From Sphingobacterium oryzagri (GTDB lineage Bacteria > Bacteroidota > Bacteroidia > Sphingobacteriales > Sphingobacteriaceae), in assembly GCF_028736175.1 (NCBI RefSeq), contig NZ_CP117880.1:1426001-1490000 (forward strand): a DNA stretch of 64,000 nucleotides, written 5' to 3'. Each line of letters opens with the position of its first letter. Position 1 is the first letter of the stretch. Positions 16,748 to 26,209 of this stretch are shown here, in pieces. The notes beneath the pieces are model-generated. The model saw nothing but the letters and a program-made list of their open reading frames with translations, had not been told where the DNA came from and searched no databases. Position numbers and translations under genes: made by a program.

Positions 16748-17163
16748 ATGTACGGCCTTATTGCTCGAGAAAATTGAAGGACGAAAATACGGATTTTTGA
16801 ACAGAACTAAAATTTTCTAATGCTATTCCACCACCTGCATTTGGATTGATGTAACAGCACCAGCACTTGGACAGCTTTTTTTGATGCGAAGATTTCTCTC
16901 CATGGATTTTTCGAGGGCTTTAATCCTCAACCAGCGGTATTTCAGCGTATTGTTGCAGCTAAATAATTATGGGTATATAGTGCCGAAAGCGGTTGATTAC
17001 AAGCCTGCAATTAGTGCTATACTATCTTCATTGCTATGGCTAAGGCCGTTATAAAGTTTGTGAAAAGATCAGATGAATTTGCTGTGTTTTGTATTTTTAA
17101 GCATTTAATATTCGCTTAATGATATTTTTTTAAATTTATAAATTCTAAAATAATCTTACGTTT
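16748..17163. other. 416-nt intergenic stretch between smc and the barrel gene
   Basis: This divergent spacer must hold both promoters. I see no open frame, RNA gene or strong hairpin. The last 60 nt before 17164 are very AT-rich. Confidence 0.5.
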
Positions 17164-19476
17164 ATGAAGTTTGTGCTATTAGCGATCTTTCTCATTTGCT
17201 GTTGCGGTTACGCCTATGCACAAAAAGTAACGTTTAGCGTCATCGATTCTGTTAATCATACGCCGGTAAACGATGCGCTTATCTACTTTTATACGAATCT
17301 CATTCCAGATAACAGCATGCGCTTAGGGACTGATTCGCAGGGGAAAGTTTCGGTTCAGCTAATAAGGCCTGGAATTATCGACACGGTGGTCGTTGAAGCC
17401 TATCCCTATCAACGAGCGGCAATGCAGCATATAAACGTCATAAATGATACCATCATATCCGTTTATCTAAACCGCGCTACGATTGACCTGGAAGAGGTAC
17501 AAGTTGGTTTTCGTGGCGGAGCCAGATTAGCTAATAACAAGATAATATATCATCCTTATCCGTCTGCGTTTAATAAAACGCGTTCGGTAACGGAGTTATT
17601 ACCACTGATTCCGAATATGGCAGTAAGAAATGGGAAGTTTTTCTTTCGCAACGACGGTAATTTCGTTATTCTAATTGATGGAATGGGTGAAAATAAAACG
17701 AAGGAAGAGCAGTTAAGTATACTGCAAAACATGCCGGTGGATGCCATTCATCAAGTGGAAATAATCGATAATCCGTCGGCTAGATATGGCGATGGCACGG
17801 TGGCCGTTGTTAATTTTTTGACAAAAAAAGACGTTGCGTACACCTCGGTACGAGGTAGTGTCTCAAGCCAGATTTTTCATGACGGTGATTTGCAAGACTA
17901 TCCAAGCGCTTTCGATATTGCTGCGGACGCTCGTTTTCGGTTAGGAAAAAATAACTTACACTTCATTGCGCGATTGGGCGATCATCGTGCGCTGACAGCG
18001 ATCAACACCGATCAGGCGTACCTATTGAACTATCTTCGACAAACGGAACGTATGATTAAACATGACAAAAGCAATCAGTTTTCTTTTGTTTGGGACAGAA
18101 AGCTTTCGGAGCATTTTACAGCGCAAGTCAATACCTCATACACCCACAGCAATACTTTAAATCGAGGAACGTCTGCTGTAAATGCTTTGCAATCAACTAA
18201 CGAATCAAACTTTGTGACGCATAATTCGGAACACATGAAAAACAGTCGTTTTACGTTTACACCTCAATTTAAATTAAGCTTAAACAAGGCTAATGGAACC
18301 ACAATTTACATGAATCCAACGTATGCGTCATTGACATTCTTGAAAATAACAGCTATGCTACGGAAAATAATCAGGTAGCGCCAATCAACAATTCGTCGCT
18401 TTTAGGGACAAGGACAGATGTATATTTTTTCGATATTTTGGTCGATAACATAATTAATCATAAGCTTCTTCAAAGTGGCTTTGGTTATAAGTATAATATG
18501 CTGCAAAACGATCAAAAACAAGGCGGCGACTTTAATTATAAGGAGTGGCAGCACACCGTATTTTTCACTAACGCTATCAAATTAAAAAAAAGCCACGATC
18601 AATGCGGATTTTCGTTTAGAACACCTCGATTATATTGCAAAAGTCGGAGATACCTCCGCGAGCTATACTAACTATTTTTTTTACCCGAAATTAAACCTGG
18701 TTTATGCATTAGCTGATCAGAAAAACATAACGGTTGGTTACGAACGGCAGCTATTGCGGCTAAGTTCTATTGCATTAAATCCGCAAACGCGATTCACCGG
18801 ATTTCAACGAGGTACGAGTGGGAATGTAGACTTACAGCCAAGGGTGACAGACCACTATTTTTCGCGTTTGTACCTCAACGGTCATAATGTATCGATCAAC
18901 TATAAAAAACACAGCAACCAACGTATTTTCATTCCATTAAATGAAGAACAACCGTACATCCGCGAGCAAACTACGTACAACTATTTTCATCAATACTATA
19001 TTTCTTACAATAAAAACTTAGCTTTTGGGCGTATTTGGGAAGTTAACACAGGGCTTTACTACTACTTTAATCGTATGAAAACGACGGATTTTACATTTGT
19101 CAACACAAAAGCAGATAACATAATGGTCGACGTTGCCAACGACTTTACCTTGGGCAAGCATAAATTTAATATGACTTTTTCCTACATGTCTACGGATTAT
19201 TTTCCTTATGGCGAGATGAAACCTGTATTATATAATAGCATGAGTTATAGTCGTTTGTTTTTGGGCGATAATTTGGGTGTGTCACTCTTTATCCAAGATT
19301 TTTTAGGCCTGACTAGAGAAAATGCATACAACTATCATCCGCTGATCGCGAGTAATGCCGAATATATGACTAACCAACGGCGTGTGTCGCTGCAATTATC
19401 TTACAGAATTCCGGTAGGAAAGAAAAGCAGATCTAGCAATTACAAGACGGACAGACGAGATGAAATTAGGCTGTAA
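17164..19476 (+). pseudogene. outer-membrane beta-barrel protein (TonB-receptor-like), two frameshifts
   Basis: Joined fragments give about 770 residues. The first is a signal peptide (ending YAYAQK), a carboxypeptidase-like N-terminal domain and a plug-like domain with LLPLIPNMAVRNGKFFFRND, ILIDGM and VEIIDNPSARYGDG. The rest is a barrel. The frame changes near 18325-18332, where adding one base would give a continuous YASIDILENNSYATENNQ reading. It changes back at an A8 run at 18584-18591, where removing one A would restore INADFRLEHLDYIAKVGD. The two shifts cancel, so the last 290 residues are back in the starting frame. The intervening protein sequence still looks intact, so this is either a very recent lesion or a sequence error. 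Confidence 0.8.
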
Positions 19477-19491
19477 CGATATTACTATAAT

Positions 19492-19519
19492 AAAAAAAAG
19501 AGCTTTCCTGAGAAAGCCC
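19492..19519 (-). terminator. terminator of the DUF4397 gene
   Basis: On the minus strand, GGGCTTTC pairs with GAAAGCTC around TCAG (19500-19519), followed by eight T. It lies between convergent genes. Confidence 0.8.
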
Positions 19520-19552
19520 TTCCGTTGTATGCTTGTTTTCCTAATGATAATG

Positions 19553-20254
19553 TTAATGAGCAATCACGCCGACGTAAAGTGGGGTAGTGCTATTGTCTTT
19601 TGTACCGATAAGTATCAGCGTGTAATAAAACCCTTGTTTAAAGCTGTAGCTTTCTCGCGAAGCAATCGTTGTGCCGCTAGCGTCTGTAACAGTGATAGAA
19701 GCATTACTTGTTTCCTTGGCCATAAATGTTTGGTTACTTACCGCGGTTGCGCCCGTTTCTACAGGTCTGTTTGCAAAAGATGCCGTGCTTTCATTACCGA
19801 TAAAGACGTTAACATTGCTCACGCCATTTGCGAGGTTTAGAAAGCGGAACGCTACGCGATTACCCAAATTTTCCAGGCTTCTGTCTTGCGTCATGGCAAA
19901 TTTTGGAGCCGTCTTCGTTCCATAGACAAATGAGGAGTATGCCACGCTATCACGCACCGTAATAGTAGAATCGATCAACGTTCTGTTTTCTTCGGCGGGA
20001 AATACCCGAATATTGCGGTTTCCGGCATATAGCGCCGCAACAGTGTATTCGCGAAATGGTAGAGGGCGGTAGCCGTTGTTCAGCATACGGCTGTCCAGTT
20101 GAAAATGCAAGCCGGCAGATTCCGGAAATGCATTAATAAAAGTCATGTAACCCGCCGGAGGCCGTACATAATCGTCGTCGCCTTTCAAACAACTGCTGAG
20201 AGTAATGATGCCTAGAAAGAGGCAGCTTAATAATTGTATAGATAACTTTTTCAT
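19553..20254 (-). CDS. DUF4397 domain lipoprotein
   Basis: From ATG 20254 the product is 233 residues, with lipobox LSSC and Cys at residue 22. The longer frame to 20308 would add residues before the signal peptide and is rejected. The DUF4397 pattern is visible: YMTFINAFPESAGLHFQLDS, YTVAALYAGNRNIRVF, FRFLNLANGVSNVNVFIG, and a C-terminal YTLILIGTKDNSTTPLYVG. These are beta-sandwich proteins at the cell surface or periplasm with no assigned activity. It is a single gene with its own terminator. Confidence 0.85.
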   Translation of the reverse strand: MKKLSIQLLSCLFLGIITLSSCLKGDDDYVRPPAGYMTFINAFPESAGLHFQLDSRMLNNGYRPLPFREYTVAALYAGNRNIRVFPAEENRTLIDSTITVRDSVAYSSFVYGTKTAPKFAMTQDRSLENLGNRVAFRFLNLANGVSNVNVFIGNESTASFANRPVETGATAVSNQTFMAKETSNASITVTDASGTTIASRESYSFKQGFYYTLILIGTKDNSTTPLYVGVIAH

Positions 20255-20335
20255 GCGTCCTATGTTTTGAAAATAATACGCTTGGAATAAAGTAATTGCT
20301 ACAACCAAACAATAAAAAAATAATTATTTTTTTAC

Positions 20336-21448
20336 TTAAGAGATTTCTTCCTCCGCTTTGCCTTTCTTTTTCTCGTGCTTGTTGTTGAAGTTGGAGATTT
20401 CCATAATTCGCGGTATGCTACTCTTCGGTGCCATCTCCCGCAGTTTTTTCAGCCGCTTTGCACGCTGATAAACTTTGAATTTTTTGTTATCACGGTAGAG
20501 GTTCCAATTCATCAGCAACACGCTCAGTAAAACCACAACTAAACCGGCAATTTGTAAGGAAGTTACGTGGTGACTAGTGAAAAAGTGCGCCAAAATTAAG
20601 GCAACAATCGGATTGATGTACGCATACGTACTCACTTCGGTGGCTGGGCGGTGCTGCAAAAGCCAGATATAACTGCCAAAGGCTAAAATAGAACCCATCG
20701 TAGCGAGGTAAGCCATCGCTCCCCAATCGACAGGTGCAACGGCAGAAATATCAAAGCGGCTGTATTCTCCGCTAATGAGCGCGACCAGGGTAAAAGCTAC
20801 ACCCGCCGAAACCATCTGCCAGGCAGTTTTTACCATCACATGCAGATCTTCTTTATCTGTACCAGCCTCGCGATCTTTCTTCTCTTTGCTGTATTTGGAT
20901 ATCAACGAGCCCACTGTCCAGCCCACCGTTCCCAACATCAATACGATCATGGCGATCAACTTCATGTCTTTATGCGCTTCGTTGCTGTCGTCTGCTAAAA
21001 GTTGTTCCGCAAATAACATGATCACACCGATAAAACCGAAGATTAACCCCGTAACAATAGGTACACTGGAAAAATTTTGTTTCCACCTCGGTTTATCAAA
21101 AAGAACGAACCAAATGGCGGCAGCTGAAGAAAGAATGGTAACAATAGCGCTCGATATATATTGCTCCGACCAAATAATGGCCGCCATATCGACGAAAAGA
21201 AGCAGAAAACCAATAAACAAGGCATCTTTAACGACAGATTTGATGTAGAGCTTGTAACCACGTAATTTACAATAGCTCATCAGCATCGAACCTGCGATAA
21301 AAAAACGAATGGATCCTAATACGAAAGGACTAAAGCTTCGCAACGCTTTTTCAATAAAGAAAAAGGTAGATCCCCATACGATGTAAACAACCAGGTAAGC
21401 AAAAATAATGCTTGCTGCGGCTGGTGTGCCTTGGTTCTCTTTTGTCAT
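20336..21448 (-). CDS. EamA-family (DMT) transporter
   Basis: This is an inner-membrane protein of about 370 residues with ten predicted TM segments in two EamA halves. The first starts IIFAYLVVYIVWGSTFFFIE, the second GTVGWTVGSLISKYS and later MGSILAFGSYIWLLQHRPAT. A basic, charged C-terminal tail of about 50 residues follows the last TM and is unusual in length. Start ATG 21448 follows the lrp stop by one base, so a longer start at 21469 (overlapping lrp) is less likely. Co-transcription with an Lrp/AsnC regulator suggests export of an amino acid or related metabolite; the substrate is unknown. Confidence 0.88.
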   Translation of the reverse strand: MTKENQGTPAAASIIFAYLVVYIVWGSTFFFIEKALRSFSPFVLGSIRFFIAGSMLMSYCKLRGYKLYIKSVVKDALFIGFLLLFVDMAAIIWSEQYISSAIVTILSSAAAIWFVLFDKPRWKQNFSSVPIVTGLIFGFIGVIMLFAEQLLADDSNEAHKDMKLIAMIVLMLGTVGWTVGSLISKYSKEKKDREAGTDKEDLHVMVKTAWQMVSAGVAFTLVALISGEYSRFDISAVAPVDWGAMAYLATMGSILAFGSYIWLLQHRPATEVSTYAYINPIVALILAHFFTSHHVTSLQIAGLVVVLLSVLLMNWNLYRDNKKFKVYQRAKRLKKLREMAPKSSIPRIMEISNFNNKHEKKKGKAEEEIS

Positions 21449-21449
21449 G

Positions 21450-21929
21450 TTACTTCTTTGTTGGAACAACGAGCTTTTGCTCTTCTTTGACGGTTTCTAA
21501 AACAATAGTGGTGCGGGTGGAAATAATACCTTCGATTTTTCCAAGCGAATTACGCATCAGGTCAACTAGCCCTGCCGCGTCGTTTGTGCGGACCTTAATG
21601 AGGTAGCCATCATCGCCGGCAATATCATGTACTTCTTGCACCTCTGGAATGTCGGCCAGTAATAAACCTACCTTTTGTTCACCGATAATGTCTTGCGCTT
21701 TGATGAAAATAAAAGATAACAGCTTCTGATCCAGCGCGTCCGGATTGATTTTTGCGTTGTATTGCAAAATAACCTCTTTCTGTTCCAGCTTTTTGACACG
21801 TTCGAGAATCGCAGACGGCGCCATGCCCAATTCACGCGCAATATCCGCATTGTTCGTGCGCGCATTATCTTGCATGATACGCAGAATCTGATAGTCGATT
21901 TGATCTAAGTTGAATTCCAATTTTGCCAT
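21450..21929 (-). CDS. Lrp/AsnC family transcriptional regulator
   Basis: This 159-residue protein has an N-terminal winged HTH (LDQIDYQILRIMQDNARTNN, IARELGMAPSAILERVKKLE) at residues 8-55 and a RAM/AsnC ligand domain ending about residue 145 (IPEVQEVHDIAGDDGYLIKV). Lrp proteins sense amino acids and often control an adjacent exporter or catabolic gene. Here the EamA exporter follows at once, and a FAD/Fe-S dehydrogenase diverges 234 nt away. Its promoter is one of the clearest in the window and sits 7 nt before the ATG. Confidence 0.93.
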   Translation of the reverse strand: MAKLEFNLDQIDYQILRIMQDNARTNNADIARELGMAPSAILERVKKLEQKEVILQYNAKINPDALDQKLLSFIFIKAQDIIGEQKVGLLLADIPEVQEVHDIAGDDGYLIKVRTNDAAGLVDLMRNSLGKIEGIISTRTTIVLETVKEEQKLVVPTKK

Positions 21930-21936
21930 AATGTTG

Positions 21937-21967
21937 CAAAGGTAAGTATAAAAGAATTATATTCAAA
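21937..21967 (-). promoter_or_regulatory. lrp promoter
   Basis: On the minus strand TTTG (21964-21967), a 19-nt spacer and TACCTTTG (21937-21944) match the consensus. The -7 box ends 7 nt before the lrp ATG, so the 5' untranslated part is close to zero. Confidence 0.65.
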
Positions 21968-22163
21968 TTTTTATAACAAAATATGAACTATATTCATTAT
22001 GATATTTGATGTTGTGAATATTGTTTGATTTTTGCTAGTATAATCTGTATAAAATATTTTGCGTTTTTATGCGTTTTCTGTTTGCTTGGTTGATGAAAAA
22101 CGAAAAGCATTGGCGAATATTCGGCGAATTAGCTAGCTTTGGCTATATAAAAATACGAAAAAC

Positions 22164-25091
22164 GTGCAACTAATAGAAAAGCTCAGCCAACTTTCTTCGC
22201 AGCTCCAAGGTGATTTGTTTTACCGAACAGATGATGCGCGCCATCAAACCATGCGCTATGCGTATGCAACGGACGCTTCGGTATATCAAGAACTGCCGTT
22301 AGCCGTCGCTATTCCGGCATCTGAAGCTGATTTGAGGCTGTTGATCAAGTTTGCGGTTATCGCAAAGGTGACACTTATCCCGCGTACAGCAGGCACGTCG
22401 CTGGCCGGCCAAGTGGTGGGCAGCGGAATCGTGGTAGATGTTTCGCGACATTTCAACCGGATATTGGAATTAAATGTTGAAGAGCAGTGGGTGCGCGTCG
22501 AGCCAGGTGTTATTCGTGACGATCTTAACAGTTATTTAAAACCGCACGGTTTGATGTTTGGACCGGAAACCTCGACGGCAAGCCGGGCGATGATCGGCGG
22601 AATGGTGGGCAACAACTCCTCTGGCTTACACTCAATCGTTTGGGGCGATACTCGCAAAAATTTATTAGCCGCGGAACTGTTATTGGATGATGCTTCCAGT
22701 GTGCGTTTTGAGCAGCTTAACGAGGCGCAGTTCTTTCAAAAGCTGACGGCCGACTCGCGTGAAGGCGAAATTTATCGAGCCTTGAATAGTTTGTTGACAG
22801 ATGCGACAAACCAGCAACATATCCGGGATGGTTTTCCAAAAAAATCATTGACAAGACGAAACACGGGCTACGCACTCGATTTTATGATTGATCGCGATGC
22901 GCCATTTGACCTGTGCCAATTGTTGGCGGGTTCAGAAGGTACGTTGGGCATTATTACAGCGGTTAAGTTGCAACTTATGCCGCTGCCGCCTGCTGAAATA
23001 GGACTGCTGTGCGTGCATTTTGCCGATATGGTAGAATGTATGGAGGGCAATATTGTCGCGCTGGCGCATCAGCCGGAAGCGTCGGAATTGGTTGATAAAT
23101 ATATTTTAGATTTTACTGTCGGGCACCCGACGTATCAATACAATCGATTCTTTATTGAGGGTGATCCGGAAGCGTTGTTAATCGTCGAATTTCGTGCGGA
23201 TAATCTAGCTACATTGCAACAAAAAGCGCAGGCACTCACGCTGGATTTGCAGCAACGCGGATTGGGATATGCTTATCCGTTGGTGACGGGCGCGCAGCCA
23301 ACCACGATGGTGTGGGATGTTCGGAAAGCTGGATTAGGATTAATTCGTAATCTGCCGGGCGATGAGCAACCTGTTAATCTTATCGAAGATTGTGCCGTAT
23401 CTCCAGAAGATTTGCCGGCTTATGTAACCGATGTTAAAGCCTTACTTGCTGCTGAAGGCGTGCACGCTTCGTATTATGCGCATGCTGGAGCGGGCGAACT
23501 GCATATCGAGCCATTTATCAATTTGAAAACGCCGGAGGGAAAAAGCAAATTTCGCCGGATATTGGATAAAACCACGGATCTGGTATTGAAGTATAATGGA
23601 TCTTTAAGCGGTGAGCATGGCGACGGGCGTTTGCGCGGTGAGTTTATCGGCAAGGTTTTGGGACAAGCCGTGTACAATTTATTGCAACAAACCAAGTTGA
23701 TTTTTGATCCAAACGGTGTTTTCAATGCCAATAAGATTGTAAATACGCCACCGATGGACAGCGCTTTGCGCTATGATAAAGTGTTGGATGGCCGCACGAT
23801 CTCAACATACTTTGATTTTACGAAAGATGAAAGCATTCTCCGGCTGGCCGAAAAATGCTCAGGTTCCGGCGATTGTAGAAAAACGGAGATTACCGGCGGT
23901 ACAATGTGCCCGTCGTTTATGGCCACGCGTGATGAAAAGGATACCACACGCGCACGCGCAAATATGCTGCGGCAATTTTTAACGAATTCTACCAAAAAGA
24001 ATCGGTTTGACCATGCCGAGATCAAAGAGGTTATGGATCTTTGCTTAAGTTGCAAAGCTTGTAAAAGTGAATGCCCATCAAGCGTAGATGTGGCAAAAAT
24101 GAAAGCAGAATTTTTGCAGCATTACTACGATGCACACGGAGCGCCTTTCCGGGCCTCACTGATCGCTAATTTTACCAAAAGCCAGCGGCTCGGTTCCTAC
24201 GTCGCGCCGTTATATAATATGATCGTGGAGACACCTTTTTTGGCCAATATGGTCAAGACGGTTGCCGGGTTTGCAGCGGCGCGTTCGCTTCCGAAGGTGC
24301 ATGCAACAACGCTTTCAACATGGGTGAAAAAGCAAAACCGGCAGCAACCGAAGCAGCAACGGCGGGTTTATCTCTTTAGTGATGAGTTTACCGAATTTAA
24401 TGATACAGATATTGGCATAAAAGCCTTTAAACTCTTGACAGCGCTGGGCTATGAAGTGATTATTCCTGAACACCTGGAAAGTGGCCGTACATATCTCTCT
24501 AAAGGCTTTGTGAAAAAAGCACAGCAGCTTGCCAATCATAATGTGACTTTGTTGGCTCCGCTGATTACTGCGGAAACGCCTTTACTCGGTATCGAACCAT
24601 CGGCCATTATCAGTTTTCGCGACGAATACCTCGATTTAGTCGATCCGTCAAAGCGTGTTATGGCAAGCAAACTGGCGGTAAATACCTTGATGCTGGATGA
24701 GTTTTTAGTGCGGGAAATCGAAGCCGGACATCTTCATCGGGAACAATTTACGAGCGAAGCAAAGCATATTAAACTACACGGACATTGTTATCAAAAGGCA
24801 TTTCATCTCGTAGGATATACGGAAAAACTGCTTTCCTTTCCTGCTGGATACAGCGTGGAAGTTATTCCTTCGGGATGTTGTGGGATGGCCGGATCGTTCG
24901 GTTATGAGAAAGAACATTATGCTGTTTCTATGCAAGTGGCCGAGCTGGTATTGCTACCGGCTGTTCGTGCTGCTGCTGCTGATACCATTATCGCGGCTGC
25001 GGGCACATCGTGCAGACATCAGATTAAAGATGGTGCCAATAGAAAATCGTATCACCCTGTTGAAATATTGTATGATGCTTTACTGCCGTAA
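22164..25091 (+). CDS. FAD-binding and Fe-S-binding oxidoreductase (D-lactate dehydrogenase / GlcD-GlcF fusion type)
   Basis: This 975-residue two-part enzyme begins with a FAD_binding_4 domain. PRTAGTSLAGQVVGSGIVVD is near residue 75 and FGPETSTASRAMIGGMVGNN near 135. The FAD-oxidase C domain carries SGEHGDGRLRGEF. The C-terminal half holds Fe-S cysteines (CSGSGDC, CLSCKACKSECPS) and a CCG-type domain (CCGMAGSFGYEKEHY). Such proteins oxidise D-lactate, glycolate or similar 2-hydroxy acids at the membrane and pass electrons to quinone. The start is GTG at 22164; the in-frame TAG at 22134 leaves no ATG upstream. It diverges from lrp. Confidence 0.9.
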   Translation: MQLIEKLSQLSSQLQGDLFYRTDDARHQTMRYAYATDASVYQELPLAVAIPASEADLRLLIKFAVIAKVTLIPRTAGTSLAGQVVGSGIVVDVSRHFNRILELNVEEQWVRVEPGVIRDDLNSYLKPHGLMFGPETSTASRAMIGGMVGNNSSGLHSIVWGDTRKNLLAAELLLDDASSVRFEQLNEAQFFQKLTADSREGEIYRALNSLLTDATNQQHIRDGFPKKSLTRRNTGYALDFMIDRDAPFDLCQLLAGSEGTLGIITAVKLQLMPLPPAEIGLLCVHFADMVECMEGNIVALAHQPEASELVDKYILDFTVGHPTYQYNRFFIEGDPEALLIVEFRADNLATLQQKAQALTLDLQQRGLGYAYPLVTGAQPTTMVWDVRKAGLGLIRNLPGDEQPVNLIEDCAVSPEDLPAYVTDVKALLAAEGVHASYYAHAGAGELHIEPFINLKTPEGKSKFRRILDKTTDLVLKYNGSLSGEHGDGRLRGEFIGKVLGQAVYNLLQQTKLIFDPNGVFNANKIVNTPPMDSALRYDKVLDGRTISTYFDFTKDESILRLAEKCSGSGDCRKTEITGGTMCPSFMATRDEKDTTRARANMLRQFLTNSTKKNRFDHAEIKEVMDLCLSCKACKSECPSSVDVAKMKAEFLQHYYDAHGAPFRASLIANFTKSQRLGSYVAPLYNMIVETPFLANMVKTVAGFAAARSLPKVHATTLSTWVKKQNRQQPKQQRRVYLFSDEFTEFNDTDIGIKAFKLLTALGYEVIIPEHLESGRTYLSKGFVKKAQQLANHNVTLLAPLITAETPLLGIEPSAIISFRDEYLDLVDPSKRVMASKLAVNTLMLDEFLVREIEAGHLHREQFTSEAKHIKLHGHCYQKAFHLVGYTEKLLSFPAGYSVEVIPSGCCGMAGSFGYEKEHYAVSMQVAELVLLPAVRAAAADTIIAAAGTSCRHQIKDGANRKSYHPVEILYDALLP

Positions 25092-25136
25092 AACAATTAT
25101 TATTCTCTTTTGTTAACCTCTTAAAATAGCTCAACT

Positions 25137-25778
25137 ATGAAAAATATACGTATTCCATTCGCGCTTTGCGCACTCGTTGCTATACTTTTTGCAAGCTGCG
25201 GCAACCCATCTTCTTCCGATAAAAAGACGGAAAATGCAGATAAATCTGCTGCGAAGGAGTTGGGGCAATTTGTTGGCGCAGGCACCGATAACCCTTCTAT
25301 CTATTTTTATCTTCAGGATACGCACGAAACAGATTCTTCCGTCGTGTATATTGCGAAATCACTCCATAAGCAAGATACCGTGGGTTTGCAGATCGAAGTT
25401 GCGAAAAACATTCCGGCAGGTGTCACGGCGGACGGTGCGCCAGATGATAAGGTTGGTTTCCAGACTGGAAGCATCAAATTTAGTTCGTTAGGTAAGGAGT
25501 CTGATGCTTTTGTTGCAGCCTTGGGCGAGCTATATAAAATTCCGGCAAAAGGAGGAATGGGAAGTTCGACGATTACACCATTGGTATTCTCGTCTAACAA
25601 GAAAGCGGTAGATCTGTCCAACAACAGCACTTATTCGTTTAAGCTTTTCTTTGCAAACAGCGCTGGTGCTGAAGCGGAAGTGTTTGGTATATTGGATCTT
25701 TACAGACGTTTATTCGAGCTCAAAGCACGTGATGCAAGCCAATACGAGCGTATCCTCTCTGCTTTTGAAGGTGTTTAA
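25137..25778 (+). CDS. uncharacterised lipoprotein
   Basis: This 213-residue protein has a lipobox (LFASC, Cys 21) followed by a Ser/Lys-rich linker and a globular part without a family I recognise. Visible features are FYLQDTHETDSSVVYIAKSL, AKNIPAGVTADGAPDDKVGF and a helical C-terminus DLYRRLFELKARDASQYERI. It follows the dehydrogenase by 45 nt on the same strand and ends at its own terminator. No function is assigned. Confidence 0.8.
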   Translation: MKNIRIPFALCALVAILFASCGNPSSSDKKTENADKSAAKELGQFVGAGTDNPSIYFYLQDTHETDSSVVYIAKSLHKQDTVGLQIEVAKNIPAGVTADGAPDDKVGFQTGSIKFSSLGKESDAFVAALGELYKIPAKGGMGSSTITPLVFSSNKKAVDLSNNSTYSFKLFFANSAGAEAEVFGILDLYRRLFELKARDASQYERILSAFEGV

Positions 25779-25803
25779 TAGTAGAGGAAACTACATAGGA
25801 ACA

Positions 25804-25832
25804 GGCTGGCTTCATTGAGGCTGGCCTTTTTT
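25804..25832 (+). terminator. terminator after the lipoprotein gene
   Basis: GGCTGGCTTC (25804-25813) pairs with GAGGCTGGCC (25817-25826), including three G-U pairs, with a 3-nt loop and six T. Confidence 0.65.
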
Positions 25833-25937
25833 ATGTGTCATCGGTTCTTGCGTTTTGCGTGGCATTTCACCGGTAAAGGTAAACGTAGATAGCATGAGTG
25901 CTAAACTCGCCAGGAAGGAAATAATGATTTTTTGCAT
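25812..25937 (-). CDS. possible 41-aa secreted or membrane peptide
   Basis: ATG at 25937 to TGA at 25812-25814 encodes 41 residues. The start MQKIIISFLASLALMLSTF resembles a signal peptide, followed by a polar tail ending THKKGQPQ. It overlaps the terminator of the opposite gene. No Shine-Dalgarno site is visible. The hydrophobic start is the only evidence for coding. Confidence 0.35.
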   Translation of the reverse strand: MQKIIISFLASLALMLSTFTFTGEMPRKTQEPMTHKKGQPQ

Positions 25938-26209
25938 GGTTTTTGCTTATTCGTTTTCAATATATCGTTTACTGTGTTATGAAATTAACTTACTTATAGG
26001 CTCGTTAAAAGGTGGTTTAGGCTAAGGGCCACTTACGGGCGGTGAACGCTTGTTTATTCTCGGTGAATACACGGCGCTATCTTTTAAAATATTTCACGAT
26101 CTATTAAGTTTTTGTAAACCGTATATTGTTTTTCTAATCCGTATATCAATTTTGAAAAACTTACGTTGTATTGCTACAGAACAATAAGAGTTTTAATTAT
26201 CTTCATCGC
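25938..26209. other. 272-nt intergenic stretch
   Basis: I see no gene or strong hairpin. GGTGAACGCTTG near 26041 resembles the head of the repeat family for a dozen bases, too short to call. The end is AT-rich and probably holds the promoter of the next gene. Confidence 0.4.

Noticed and set aside
26036..26060. Fifth copy of the repeat family
   Set aside because: Only about a dozen bases match the head (GGTGAACGCTTG); the palindrome and hairpins are absent.
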